In this document: one piece after another, positions 1 to 7,720 of the stretch
Layout of the letters: each line of letters begins with the position of its first letter
Numbering within the stretch: position 1 is the first letter of the stretch
NCBI GenBank assembly: GCA_964479275.1
Contig: CAYZLR010000068.1
Location: forward strand, 1-18,551
Reading direction: 5' to 3'
Source of the DNA: CALLPQ01 sp964479275
GTDB taxonomy: Bacteria; Pseudomonadota; Alphaproteobacteria; Caulobacterales; Parvularculaceae
DNA: 18,551 nucleotides
The notes under the pieces: generated by a model
Databases searched by the model: none
Told to the model about the DNA's origin: nothing
The model's input: only the letters and a program-made list of their open reading frames with translations
Position numbers and translations under genes: made by a program

Positions 1-250
1 ATCCGTATGATCTCAAGACGACTGGCTAAATATTAGTTTTGAATCGGACTCTCAGGTGCCAGAATAGTTTTTAGCAAAGCAAAAACTTGCCTGACTGTTA
101 ACGCGTTATTTTCAAAGGCAGACATGTGACAGTGACTCGTAAAACATCAGGCACAGCCTATCCATGCCTTTATACGTAAATGCTGTCTTCTGCTATATTT
201 TCAAGATTAGTTTTTATTATTTTTTTATATATATTGATAGTTTTTACTTA

Positions 251-1204
251 TTATAAAAATATGCCTATTGAGAGGCTTCCGCCGGATGGACGCGCAATTT
301 TTTTTTTCGCAACATCCCTTATTATATCAGCCAATATTTCGTATGATTTGGTCTGCGTTGTAGTCTGGCGCCAAACCATGCCGACTGCACGGTGTAATGA
401 TCGCCCATGAATAGGTTTTACAACAACTTCACTGCGCGCTTTAATTTCAGACGCCGCATAAAGTGCAGGTAGAAAAGAAACCCCCATACCCATCCCCGAC
501 ATTTGCCGCAACGCATCCAAGCTTGTGCCCTCATAATCTCTGCGTAAAGTGGCACCATTATCATCACATAATGTTTTAACCTGATCATAAAGGCTGTAAT
601 TAGGTGCCAAAGGCAACACATCAAGCCCGGCAATATCCTTCAATTGTACTTTGTTTTTATTGGCCAGAGGGTGATCTATGGCCATAGCAAGAAATAAGGG
701 TTCACGAAATAATTGAACAACATTATAATTTCTGCCAGAGATTGGGAGTTGCGTAATTAAGACATCGTGGGTCCCTTTGCCTAACTCATATTCAAGATCG
801 TGGGCTGGATTTTCACGGACATAAAGATTTAAATCTTGATGTTGACGATGCAAAGAAGCAACCACCATCGGTAATAAATAAGGGCCAATGGTTGGACTTG
901 TTCCTAAGCGGATCGTGCCAACAAGGTTTCCCTTTGTACTCGCCGTTAGATCAGAAATACTCTGAGAGAGGTCCAGCATTTTCTTTGCGCGTTCCAAAAC
1001 TTCACGCCCGAGCGGTGTTAGGGACACATGTGCGCGGCTACGCTCCACCAATTGGACATTTAAAGTCAACTCCAGATTTTGTATTTGTTGGCTAAGTGCG
1101 GGTTGCGTCATACCGCAAATATCTGCAGCCTTGCGAAAATGCTTGGTTTGATCAACGGCTACCAGGCATTGAAGTTGCTTGAGCGTTATCGCTGGATTTT
1201 TCAT
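251..1204 (-). CDS. OxyR-like LysR-family transcriptional regulator lacking the peroxidatic cysteine
   Basis: A 317-residue LysR-type regulator. An N-terminal winged helix-turn-helix spans about residues 5-65 (LKQLQCLVAVDQTKHFRKAA, then TQPALSQQIQNLE), followed by a substrate-binding-like effector domain from about residue 95. The effector domain aligns by eye with E. coli OxyR: NYSLYDQVKTLC here matches the E. coli segment around Cys199 and Cys208, and GTSLDALRQM matches the next OxyR block. The residue aligned with sensing Cys199 is Ser204 (codon AGC at 593-595), while the partner Cys208 is kept as Cys213 with the same nine-residue spacing. Disulfide-based peroxide sensing is therefore unlikely. 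Neither katG nor ahpC is adjacent. The ATG at 1204 starts exactly at the family's usual N-terminus, with a modest AGGG upstream. Membership of the LysR family is certain; the OxyR subfamily is likely. Confidence 0.9.
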   Translation of the reverse strand: MKNPAITLKQLQCLVAVDQTKHFRKAADICGMTQPALSQQIQNLELTLNVQLVERSRAHVSLTPLGREVLERAKKMLDLSQSISDLTASTKGNLVGTIRLGTSPTIGPYLLPMVVASLHRQHQDLNLYVRENPAHDLEYELGKGTHDVLITQLPISGRNYNVVQLFREPLFLAMAIDHPLANKNKVQLKDIAGLDVLPLAPNYSLYDQVKTLCDDNGATLRRDYEGTSLDALRQMSGMGMGVSFLPALYAASEIKARSEVVVKPIHGRSLHRAVGMVWRQTTTQTKSYEILADIIRDVAKKKIARPSGGSLSIGIFL

Positions 1205-1217
1205 GGAGGATTCGCCC

Positions 1218-1237
1218 TATCGTTAAACATTTCGATA
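1218..1237. promoter_or_regulatory. Possible LysR-type operator (inverted repeat) upstream of the OxyR-like gene
   Basis: A perfect inverted repeat, TATCG-N10-CGATA, lies 13 bases upstream of the regulator's ATG in an AT-rich spacer. LysR-family regulators often bind interrupted dyads near their own promoter, so autoregulation is possible. The half-sites are short and do not match the classical OxyR ATAG/CTAT pattern, so chance is a real alternative. Confidence 0.3.
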
Positions 1238-1324
1238 TTTTATATTTTTATGGGGATAAATCCAAACATATTTATTGGAATAGAAAATCAGACATAAAAG
1301 CTAATTTTCTCAAAATGCGCAGCT

Positions 1325-3190
1325 CTATAGAGCGGCAAGATTAAAATCATTTCGTGAAGAGGCTAAAACCCATTTTTGATAACCGTCATAAAACTTTATA
1401 GGATCACCTTCTTTGGCAAAAGAAACAACGATTGTTGTACTTGCCTGATCGGGATACATTTTTTGCATTGTTTGAGCAATTTCAGAAATTTTAGAACGAT
1501 TGCCAATTTGTGCGAACGCTGAAATAGCTTGTAAAATGAGCATTTCCTGATCACGGTTCAGCGCTTTGGAAGATTGGAATACATTCATAACCACCGGATA
1601 AAACGTTTCGCTAGCCTTAGAAAAATCCCCCATGTCAGCTTCAATCCTGGCTCTCAAAGCAAGCGTTGATAAAGGCAATCGATCATTGCCGGTAATTTCT
1701 AAACGCGCCAATGCACGATCATGACGCCCTGTATGCCACAAAGCTTGGGCTTCTATTTCTCGGCGACGATTACGAACATCATCATGAAGCCCAGTAATCC
1801 TCGTACTCTGCATCACCCTCAAAGCATCAACCGGATTTTTATCCGCCAGATAAATCTCGGCTAAATCAACCGCCACTTTTGCTCTGTCATGCCCGCGTAA
1901 CCGTTGAAACACCTGATGCTCTAGTAGCTCTGCAGCTTCATCTAATAAGTCCAGTTCCGTTAACCTGTGTGTAACATCACGGATTTGTTCATCTCCATCT
2001 GCGCCAGGCTCTAGCAAATCAACATTAGCATAAAAAATTCGTGTGGCCTCTAAAAGAGGATAATCACTTTCACCCAAAAACAATTCACTCATCACAACCC
2101 GCAGATCTTGCGTTGCTATCTGTGCATAATCAGTGTTTGGGTTATGTTTTAGAACAGTTCGATAATCTTCTATAGCGCCCTCAAGATCACCGAATTGACG
2201 AGACCAAATAGCCCTCATCAATAGAAGTTCACGCTCTGTCTCATCGCCCCGCCACAACAATCTTAATTGCTCCAGTCGTGACAAAGCAGTCTCCACATCA
2301 AATTTGTGGGTTGAAAGATCGATTTTTAAACGTTCCAGCTTTGCGAATATAGAATAAGGCGCAGATAAGCCAGTTAAGGTCTCCAAGGCTCGATAATATT
2401 CCTCAGTTGATAGATTTTTAGCTCCGTACCCATCATTCAACACACTTATTCTCGTATAAAAGACAAGCTTATCCTGCTCATTTTTTGTTAATTCATACCT
2501 GGGCAGAATATCACGAATTTCCGAAATCCAGTTTTTGTCCCCTACCATTACTGCTGCCTCTAATTGCGCGAGGTAATAGGTGATATGCACATTATCTGGT
2601 AAAAACTCTAAGCTATCAAAATGTTGAGTAACTTGATGAAACATCTGTTGCGCAACACGATATTGCCCTAAATTTGTATGCGAAATAGCTTTCAAGGCCG
2701 TAACTAATGGAAGCTCAACATTTTTTACTTTATGTTCAATAATATCTTTATCGTGACCAATATAAAATCGTGACAAAAATTTCAACAACTCTATATCAGT
2801 GATGCTCTCTATATTTTCATTACCATAGGAGGCATAATGGGATTGATGGTTTTCGATTAAAAATAAAGCTTCTTCATAAAATTGATTCTCGATGTAAAAT
2901 ACCGCAATATCAATCAGAGCATCAATTTTTTCTTGATCATCATTTCCCATATCAGCATCAGATAAGGCTGACAACAACGCCTTTTCACGAGCAAAAAATT
3001 GTTGATGGTCCCACTGTTTTAATTCAGTTTTTATAGGAGAAGTGACCTCCCCAACAGCAACTTCCTGATTAAGGGCCATTGCATCGGGTAATATCACACA
3101 AATAACGATTAAGCCGACAAACCCGAAAAATAGTTTTCTCAGTTGAACCGAATTAAAAATCATTTGCGATTTTATGAAGGTTTTAATCAT
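1325..3190 (-). CDS. Secreted TPR-like protein of the flagellar motor operon
   Basis: A protein of about 621 residues, last gene of the fliL operon. The start at 3190 is chosen because GAGGA (3199-3203) sits 8 bases upstream; an in-frame ATG at 3214 has no comparable site. The gene overlaps the end of motE by 8 bases, suggesting translational coupling. The N-terminus has basic residues, a hydrophobic core (about residues 20-35) and an AMA|L site, so Sec export to the periplasm with cleavage after about residue 39 is likely. The rest is helical and shows TPR-like pairs: EEALFLIENH, GQYRVAQQMF, GDLEGAIEDYRTVLKHNP, KNPVDALRVM, GDFSKASETF. No enzymatic motif is visible. Its position directly after motE suggests a periplasmic motor or stator accessory, possibly the client of the MotE-like protein, analogous to rhizobial MotC. 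That role is inferred, and I see no clear sequence similarity to MotC. Confidence 0.75.
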   Translation of the reverse strand: MIKTFIKSQMIFNSVQLRKLFFGFVGLIVICVILPDAMALNQEVAVGEVTSPIKTELKQWDHQQFFAREKALLSALSDADMGNDDQEKIDALIDIAVFYIENQFYEEALFLIENHQSHYASYGNENIESITDIELLKFLSRFYIGHDKDIIEHKVKNVELPLVTALKAISHTNLGQYRVAQQMFHQVTQHFDSLEFLPDNVHITYYLAQLEAAVMVGDKNWISEIRDILPRYELTKNEQDKLVFYTRISVLNDGYGAKNLSTEEYYRALETLTGLSAPYSIFAKLERLKIDLSTHKFDVETALSRLEQLRLLWRGDETERELLLMRAIWSRQFGDLEGAIEDYRTVLKHNPNTDYAQIATQDLRVVMSELFLGESDYPLLEATRIFYANVDLLEPGADGDEQIRDVTHRLTELDLLDEAAELLEHQVFQRLRGHDRAKVAVDLAEIYLADKNPVDALRVMQSTRITGLHDDVRNRRREIEAQALWHTGRHDRALARLEITGNDRLPLSTLALRARIEADMGDFSKASETFYPVVMNVFQSSKALNRDQEMLILQAISAFAQIGNRSKISEIAQTMQKMYPDQASTTIVVSFAKEGDPIKFYDGYQKWVLASSRNDFNLAAL

Positions 3191-3920
3191 CACCATAATC
3201 CTCGGTGAGATCATCCTTGCTTATAAGCTCAGTTAATGTTTTTGCTCGATCTGGAGACATATGTGATAGAATACCAGAAAGTGCTTGATTGCGCATTTGG
3301 CCTGCAACAAGAACAAGCAGGTCTTCTTCTAATAACTCAAAAATAGGAGCAGCATCACGCGGTTTCATCCGTTCATATGCCTTCACCAAACCCTCAACGC
3401 GTTCAGTTTTTGCTAGCGCTCTTTTTTTCTCCAGCGCAATCAATGCTTGCCTTTTATCTTCTAACTGCTCAAGCTTTTCTTCTAAGTGACGTTCAGCCGC
3501 TTGCAGCAATCCTTCGCGGACATCAATAGCGGCTTCTCTTTCATCTAATTCACGACGGCGTTTCCCCAAACGTTCGAGAATTTTCGTGTCACGGCCCTGC
3601 GTATGAGAAGGCCGGGCAATCAATAATTCATCTGCATTATCGCTAGGCTCTGCCTCACTATTATCAACCGTATCTTTTTTTAAAGAAGTTGATTCATTAC
3701 TATTATCATCAGTGTCAGTTATATTTGAAATATGACGACCAAAAAATTGACCTGCTGAAACTGAAGATACTCCCACCCAAATATTCATCGCTTTTAAAAG
3801 GAACAACACACATCCAACCACCAAAAAGAAAGGCAACAATCGAGGCCCCTTTCTTTCTGCAATCACCTCATTATCTGATGAAGAAACAAGATTTTCAGAT
3901 ACTCTCAAAAAAATTCCCAT
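3183..3920 (-). CDS. motE: MotE-like flagellar motility protein (coiled coil plus MgtE-N-like domain)
   Basis: A 245-residue single-pass membrane protein. The short N-terminus is basic just before the membrane segment (ERKGPR, then hydrophobic residues about 28-45), which predicts N-in/C-out topology. A low-complexity acidic/serine linker (about 65-100) is followed by a charged coiled coil (about 112-175, with RRRELDEREAAIDVREGLL) and a C-terminal MgtE-N-like helical domain (about 178-235: YERMKPRDAAPIFELL, LSHMSPDRAKTLTELI). This architecture matches COG3334/MotE. In Sinorhizobium, MotE is reported as a periplasmic chaperone for the motor protein MotC. The gene begins 9 bases after the DUF6468 gene and overlaps the TPR gene by 8 bases, so it is part of the fliL operon. 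The family call is firm; chaperone function here is inferred. Confidence 0.8.
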   Translation of the reverse strand: MGIFLRVSENLVSSSDNEVIAERKGPRLLPFFLVVGCVLFLLKAMNIWVGVSSVSAGQFFGRHISNITDTDDNSNESTSLKKDTVDNSEAEPSDNADELLIARPSHTQGRDTKILERLGKRRRELDEREAAIDVREGLLQAAERHLEEKLEQLEDKRQALIALEKKRALAKTERVEGLVKAYERMKPRDAAPIFELLEEDLLVLVAGQMRNQALSGILSHMSPDRAKTLTELISKDDLTEDYGDD

Positions 3921-3929
3921 ATCAAAAAT

Positions 3930-4328
3930 CTACCTTTGCCTTATCGAAGTTTGATGTGCTTGCGTTGTATTTTTTCTTGGCTGTAGATTTTTATTCGTAC
4001 CAATGTAGCGAACTTCATCAACCGCTCCCTCTAATCGACCTGCAATATTATCACCCGCATTTACCATCACTGATAATTCGCTGATCAAACCATTTGCGCG
4101 GCGCACCAATACGCTAAGGCTTTTTTCCAGATTTCTATTTTGATCCTGCATACCGTCCAAGCTTGTTCTGGCAGTTTTTGCGGCTTCATCAAAACTATGG
4201 ATAAGGTAGGCCAATTCATCCTGACCTTGTTTAATTTTTTTTAATCGCCCAGAAAACTGCACCCCGGCCAAACTAGTGACCAGTAACAAAAGACAAAGGA
4301 TAGATTCTATAATGAGTTCTATAGTCAT
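3930..4328 (-). CDS. DUF6468-type small membrane protein of the flagellar operon
   Basis: A 132-residue protein with one N-terminal membrane helix (about residues 4-24) followed by a basic stretch (RLKKIKQG) and a long amphipathic, probably coiled-coil helix (about 35-108). The tail is Gln/Thr-rich and polar. The start ATG overlaps the fliM stop in an ATGA arrangement (4325-4328), typical of translational coupling. Small proteins of this shape sit between fliM and motE in many alphaproteobacterial flagellar clusters and, as I recall, are annotated as DUF6468. No biochemical function is known to me. Position suggests a role near the switch complex or stator, on the cytoplasmic side if the basic stretch after the helix obeys the positive-inside rule. 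Confidence 0.7.
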   Translation of the reverse strand: MTIELIIESILCLLLLVTSLAGVQFSGRLKKIKQGQDELAYLIHSFDEAAKTARTSLDGMQDQNRNLEKSLSVLVRRANGLISELSVMVNAGDNIAGRLEGAVDEVRYIGTNKNLQPRKNTTQAHQTSIRQR

Positions 4329-5377
4329 TGCTGCTCTCCAAAACTTTGAACAGCCGAATCTCTCACATCACTTTTTAATCGTACAGCATACTGATCTCCG
4401 TCGCGCCCTAAAACCGCTGAAGCAACTTTATAATCTCCAACCATAACGCTTAAATCATCATTCAAATCTGTATCGAAACTTAAAATATCCCCAACTTTTA
4501 CTTCGCTTAATTGTCCTAATGTCAAATTATGCTCGGCCAGCACAAATGACAAATTGAAATTTGATGCCGAGACTTCATTCATTAATGCTTTGCGCCATTT
4601 ATCACGAACATCAGAATTATCTTGACTATATTCGTTAAAAATTTTCGGCCCGACCAACTCAAGTGACGTATAGGGTAGGACTATGCGTAAGTAGCCGGTG
4701 CTGTCTCCCATATCCACACGAAATTTAGCAATAACACAAATCGAAGCTGGCGGAGTAATCGCCGCAAATCGCCTATTTGACTCAACGCGATCCAACTCAA
4801 ACTGCGTATCTATCAGTGATGAAAATGCTGAAGAAAGATCATTACAAACCGATTTAAGAACCCTCTTTGCCAGTGAAAGTTCAATCGAGGTAAACTCATG
4901 ATCAATGTCATTCAACTGATCTAGCGAGCGATGGCCACCTAATAAAAAATCTACGGTTGAGAATATAAACCGGCTGTCAACAGTGAGTAAATTATACAAA
5001 TCAAGCCCCTTTGCCTTTACAGGCGCATAGATTGTATTTTCATTTTGATCACTCATGAAGTCATTAAATCGTGTAGAGCTAATTGATTCAAAATGCACGT
5101 CTAATGTATCACCAACCAAGTGTCGTAATGTTGAGGTCATTAAACTTGATGCACGATCGAAGATGACTTCCAGCGCAGGAAACCGCCTTTGCGGGACAAA
5201 TGAAGAATTAATGAGCGCACGCAAACCCGATCGATCTTGTATGTCTGCGTCTTCAAAATCAAACCCGAGAAGGCCATCAAAATCATTATCACTACCCTCT
5301 TCCAAAGGCACATCATCAGCGCCCCAGCCAATTTCTTCTTCTTCGATACCCGTCATAGGGTCCACATAAGTTGACAT
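4325..5377 (-). CDS. fliM: Flagellar motor switch protein FliM
   Basis: A C-ring protein that binds FliG and FliN and sets rotation direction. It has 350 residues from the chosen ATG at 5377. An in-frame start at 5446 would lie inside fliL and adds 23 unrelated residues, whereas AGAGAG (5384-5389) lies 6 bases before 5377. The middle domain spans about 50-240, with LEVIFDRASSLMTSTLRHL, then the FliG-contact loop FLLGGHRSL (about 144-152) and the helix beginning FTSIELSLAKRVL. The SpoA/FliN-like C-terminal domain is about 270-337 (LTLGQLSEVKVGDILSF). The N-terminus is acidic (IEEEEIGW, FDGLLGFDFEDAD) and lacks the LSQxEIDALL-type CheY-binding motif of enteric FliM. Ten bases separate it from fliL, and ATGA couples it to the next gene. 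Confidence 0.93.
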   Translation of the reverse strand: MSTYVDPMTGIEEEEIGWGADDVPLEEGSDNDFDGLLGFDFEDADIQDRSGLRALINSSFVPQRRFPALEVIFDRASSLMTSTLRHLVGDTLDVHFESISSTRFNDFMSDQNENTIYAPVKAKGLDLYNLLTVDSRFIFSTVDFLLGGHRSLDQLNDIDHEFTSIELSLAKRVLKSVCNDLSSAFSSLIDTQFELDRVESNRRFAAITPPASICVIAKFRVDMGDSTGYLRIVLPYTSLELVGPKIFNEYSQDNSDVRDKWRKALMNEVSASNFNLSFVLAEHNLTLGQLSEVKVGDILSFDTDLNDDLSVMVGDYKVASAVLGRDGDQYAVRLKSDVRDSAVQSFGEQQ

Positions 5378-5387
5378 ATCAAACTCT

Positions 5388-5948
5388 CTATTGGATGACG
5401 ACTTGTTCCAAGACAACATCAATTGCAACATGATCACCCGCGCCAAGGTTCACGCGTCTGGTCATTTCTCTTTTTATTCGGTTAAGTTGATCCGTTTTCT
5501 CGAAATCACTCGCCCGCAAACCACGTAAGAATAGCGTTATTCTTTCTGTGATTAATGGTTTTTGCTCTTCAAGAATCTTGACGGCTCTATCTTGTTCCCC
5601 TTCTTGTATTGCGATTACCGGTACAACTTTCAAGAAGGATACTCGTTCGTTTCGGTCCGGTGACAAATCAACAATCAATTCTTTCAACGGAAAGTACGCT
5701 TGCTTTTCTCCGCTCGCACTTTCACGATATTGAAGTGCCGTCGCTCCTTGAAAAGTATACCATTTTGAAATTAATCCACTGACCGACATTGCAATAATAA
5801 AGAGCGGTAAAATTACAAATAAGACAATATATTTTCCGGGTAGATGTACGCGCTTGCGCATATCCAACGAAGCTGCAAGTTTATTTGCACCTGATTGCGT
5901 AAGGTTTACCGAATTATTCGTCTTAGTACGTTGGTTTTTTGTTAACAC
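5388..5948 (-). CDS. fliL: Flagellar basal body-associated protein FliL
   Basis: A 186-residue inner-membrane protein that surrounds or supports the MotAB stator. A polar cytoplasmic N-terminus (about 39 residues) is followed by one membrane helix (about 40-60) and a periplasmic FliL domain: YFPLKELIVDLSPDRNERV (about 85-103), FLKVVPVIAI, then LITERITLFLRGLRASDFEK and the C-terminal VVLEQVVIQ strand. The start is GTG at 5948, supported by AAGG 8 bases upstream. The internal ATG at 5861 has no usable ribosome-binding site. It is the first gene of the operon fliL-fliM-DUF6468-motE-TPR and is transcribed away from flgF across a 206-base spacer. I found no convincing sigma-54 or sigma-70 promoter on this strand. 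Confidence 0.92.
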   Translation of the reverse strand: MLTKNQRTKTNNSVNLTQSGANKLAASLDMRKRVHLPGKYIVLFVILPLFIIAMSVSGLISKWYTFQGATALQYRESASGEKQAYFPLKELIVDLSPDRNERVSFLKVVPVIAIQEGEQDRAVKILEEQKPLITERITLFLRGLRASDFEKTDQLNRIKREMTRRVNLGAGDHVAIDVVLEQVVIQ

Positions 5949-6089
5949 GCGCTTAACCTTAAAATATCATGACGCCTTAATATGCCCTCTACGTGGTTAA
6001 AACTTGGTTGCAGTGACAAAATTTACCCGGCAATATTTTCCCTTTCAATTCAAAATCACGCTAATCAATTGATTTTATTGTGTATTTTT

Positions 6090-6106
6090 TTGGCACGGGG
6101 CTTGCG
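6090..6106 (+). promoter_or_regulatory. Sigma-54 (RpoN) promoter of flgF-flgG-flgA-flgH
   Basis: The sequence TTGGCACGGGGCTTGCG matches the sigma-54 consensus. The -24 GG is at 6092-6093 and the -12 GC at 6104-6105, exactly 10 bases apart, with TGGCAC and TTGC both complete. Transcription should begin near 6117, about 38 bases before the flgF start codon. Sigma-54 control with an FlbD-type activator is established for related flagellar operons in Caulobacter. A CCCGGCAA-containing stretch (6026-6033) about 60 bases upstream might belong to an activator site; that is weak. Confidence 0.88.
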
Positions 6107-6154
6107 AAAGAGAATGCAATTGATAACCGCATGATCATTCGGAGCCCACGAACT

Positions 6155-6895
6155 ATGGAAACCACAAATACTATTGGCCTATCTCGCCAGATTGTATTGG
6201 AGCGTGCGCTCAACATTACCGCTAATAATATTGCCAACCAAAATACTGCCGGGTTTAAAGCTGAACAGAGCTCTTTTCGAGAATATCTTCTTGAGGCACA
6301 ACCGGGCACAGGTTCTTTAGCAAATACACAAAATGTCTCTCTTGTCGTTGATCCAGATTCAATTACAGATTTTTCACAGGGCGCACTTGTTCAAACTCAT
6401 GCAGCGTTGGATTTTGCAATATCAGGAGACGGTTTCTTCGCGGTAGAAACAAACAATGGCATTCGTTACACAAGAGATGGTCATTTTGGCATTAGCCCAT
6501 TCGGGGAACTGGTGACACGTAATGGCGATGTTGTTCTTGATGACAATAACACCCCTATTTTATTTGATCCACAAGGTGATACTCCCGTTCTATCGCCAGA
6601 AGGAGAGTTACAACAAAATAGTGCGTTTATTGCACGTCTTGGCGTTTTTACATTCGAAGACCCTCAAAGTTTGCGCCGGGAGGGAAATAATCTTTTTGTT
6701 TCTGCCATTGAGGGCGTCTCAAAACCATCAGCAAATATTCAGCAAGGCGTTGTTGAAAGCGCTAATGTTCAAGCTATTGCAGGTATTACTCAAATGATTG
6801 ACATCTCAAGAGCATACTCTCAAGCCGCGGAATTGATTGAGACTACTAATGAATTATCGCGCAATACCATACGAACATTTACACAAACGAACTAA
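6155..6895 (+). CDS. flgF: Flagellar proximal-rod protein FlgF
   Basis: A 246-residue rod protein exported by the flagellar type III system, with no cleaved signal. The N-terminus, METTNTIGLSRQ followed by ANNIANQNTAGFK (about 23-35), is the typical rod/hook helix and motif. The middle has DFAISGDGFFAVET and RYTRDGHFGISPFGELV, and the C-terminal helix contains QGVVESANVQAIAGITQMI, as in other FlgBCFG proteins. The start at 6155 is chosen over in-frame ATGs at 6080 and 6131 because GGAG (6141-6144) is well placed, the protein then begins like other alphaproteobacterial FlgF, and 6080 lies upstream of the sigma-54 promoter itself. First gene of the flg operon; 29 bases separate it from flgG. 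Confidence 0.95.
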   Translation: METTNTIGLSRQIVLERALNITANNIANQNTAGFKAEQSSFREYLLEAQPGTGSLANTQNVSLVVDPDSITDFSQGALVQTHAALDFAISGDGFFAVETNNGIRYTRDGHFGISPFGELVTRNGDVVLDDNNTPILFDPQGDTPVLSPEGELQQNSAFIARLGVFTFEDPQSLRREGNNLFVSAIEGVSKPSANIQQGVVESANVQAIAGITQMIDISRAYSQAAELIETTNELSRNTIRTFTQTN

Positions 6896-6924
6896 GTATT
6901 ACTTTAATTGAAAGCAAAAATCAG

Positions 6925-7713
6925 ATGAAATCTTTAAATATTGCTGCGACAGGAATGCTTGCTCAACAGCGCAATGTCGAGGTTATCTCTAATAATATCG
7001 CAAACCTGAATACCGTAGGCTATAAACGACAACGCGCAGAATTTCAGGATTTGATTTACCAAACACTCGAGCGCCCAGGCGCACAATCTTCCACAACGGG
7101 GGCTGTTGTTCCAAACGGCATACAAATTGGGACGGGCGTTAAAACTGGATCCGTTTACAGAATAATTGAACAAGGGTCTGTTACACAGACCGGAAATGAC
7201 CTCGATCTTGCAATCTCAGGGCGCGGACTTTTCCGTATTGAACTTCCCGATGGTCAAGATGCGTATACGAGAGCTGGAAATTTTTCGATCTCCCCTAACG
7301 GCACAATTGTGACAGAAGACGGTTATGATGTTTCACCAGGAATTACTGTTCCAGATGATGCTGTTGATGTTTCCATCTCTGAAGCAGGTTTGGTTCAGGC
7401 CCGTATTGCAGGCCAAACTGATTTACAGGATTTAGGACAGATAGAACTCGTATCATTTTTTAATGAATCTGGCCTGGAAGCCATTGGAGGTAACCTTCTC
7501 CTTGAAACAACAGCCTCTGGAGAGCCTGTTATTGGAAACCCTAGTGAGGAAGGCTTTGGAACTCTCTTACAAGGATTTGTTGAAACCTCAAATGTTGATC
7601 CGGTGCAAGAAATTACGGCTCTGATTGCCGCACAACGCGCCTATGAAATGAATGCCCGCGTCATTGAAACATCCGATGAAATTCTTGCAACAAATGCCAA
7701 CCTAAGACGATAA
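6925..7713 (+). CDS. flgG: Flagellar distal-rod protein FlgG
   Basis: A full-length 262-residue distal-rod subunit. MKSLNIAATGMLAQQ is followed by SNNIANLNTVGYKRQRAEF (about 22-40), the classic rod signature. The central segment has GVKTGSVYRIIEQGSVTQTG, then DLAISGRGLFRIELPDG and AYTRAGNFSISPNGTIV. The C-terminus, LLQGFVETSNVDPVQEITAL followed by AQRAYEMNARVIETSDEI, is diagnostic of FlgG rather than FlgF or FlgE. It is secreted by the flagellar type III apparatus and polymerises on FlgF in the periplasm. It sits 7 bases before flgA. The ribosome-binding site is weak (GAAAG, 12 bases upstream), but the start is fixed by homology. Confidence 0.97.
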   Translation: MKSLNIAATGMLAQQRNVEVISNNIANLNTVGYKRQRAEFQDLIYQTLERPGAQSSTTGAVVPNGIQIGTGVKTGSVYRIIEQGSVTQTGNDLDLAISGRGLFRIELPDGQDAYTRAGNFSISPNGTIVTEDGYDVSPGITVPDDAVDVSISEAGLVQARIAGQTDLQDLGQIELVSFFNESGLEAIGGNLLLETTASGEPVIGNPSEEGFGTLLQGFVETSNVDPVQEITALIAAQRAYEMNARVIETSDEILATNANLRR

Positions 7714-7720
7714 GGATAAT

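Noticed and set aside
1..35. Possible C-terminus of a plus-strand gene entering the window
   Set aside because: Only about 8 to 11 codons are open before a stop in two frames; nothing distinguishes this from chance.
149..169. AGGCA-N11-TGCCT inverted repeat considered as a terminator
   Set aside because: The stem is only 5 bp and no proper T-tract follows; the flanking gene end is also unclear.
180..410. Plus-strand 76-codon frame overlapping the 3' end of the OxyR-like gene
   Set aside because: Its hydrophobic start comes from a T-rich intergenic run and the remainder is antisense to the regulator; no ribosome-binding site.
3689..4084. Plus-strand 131-codon open frame across motE and the DUF6468 gene
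   Set aside because: It spans two real minus-strand genes and is Tyr/Leu/Lys-rich low-quality coding; a shadow.
6080..6154. Upstream ATG extension of flgF
   Set aside because: The ATG at 6080 lies upstream of the sigma-54 promoter and the added residues do not match FlgF; 6155 has the ribosome-binding site.
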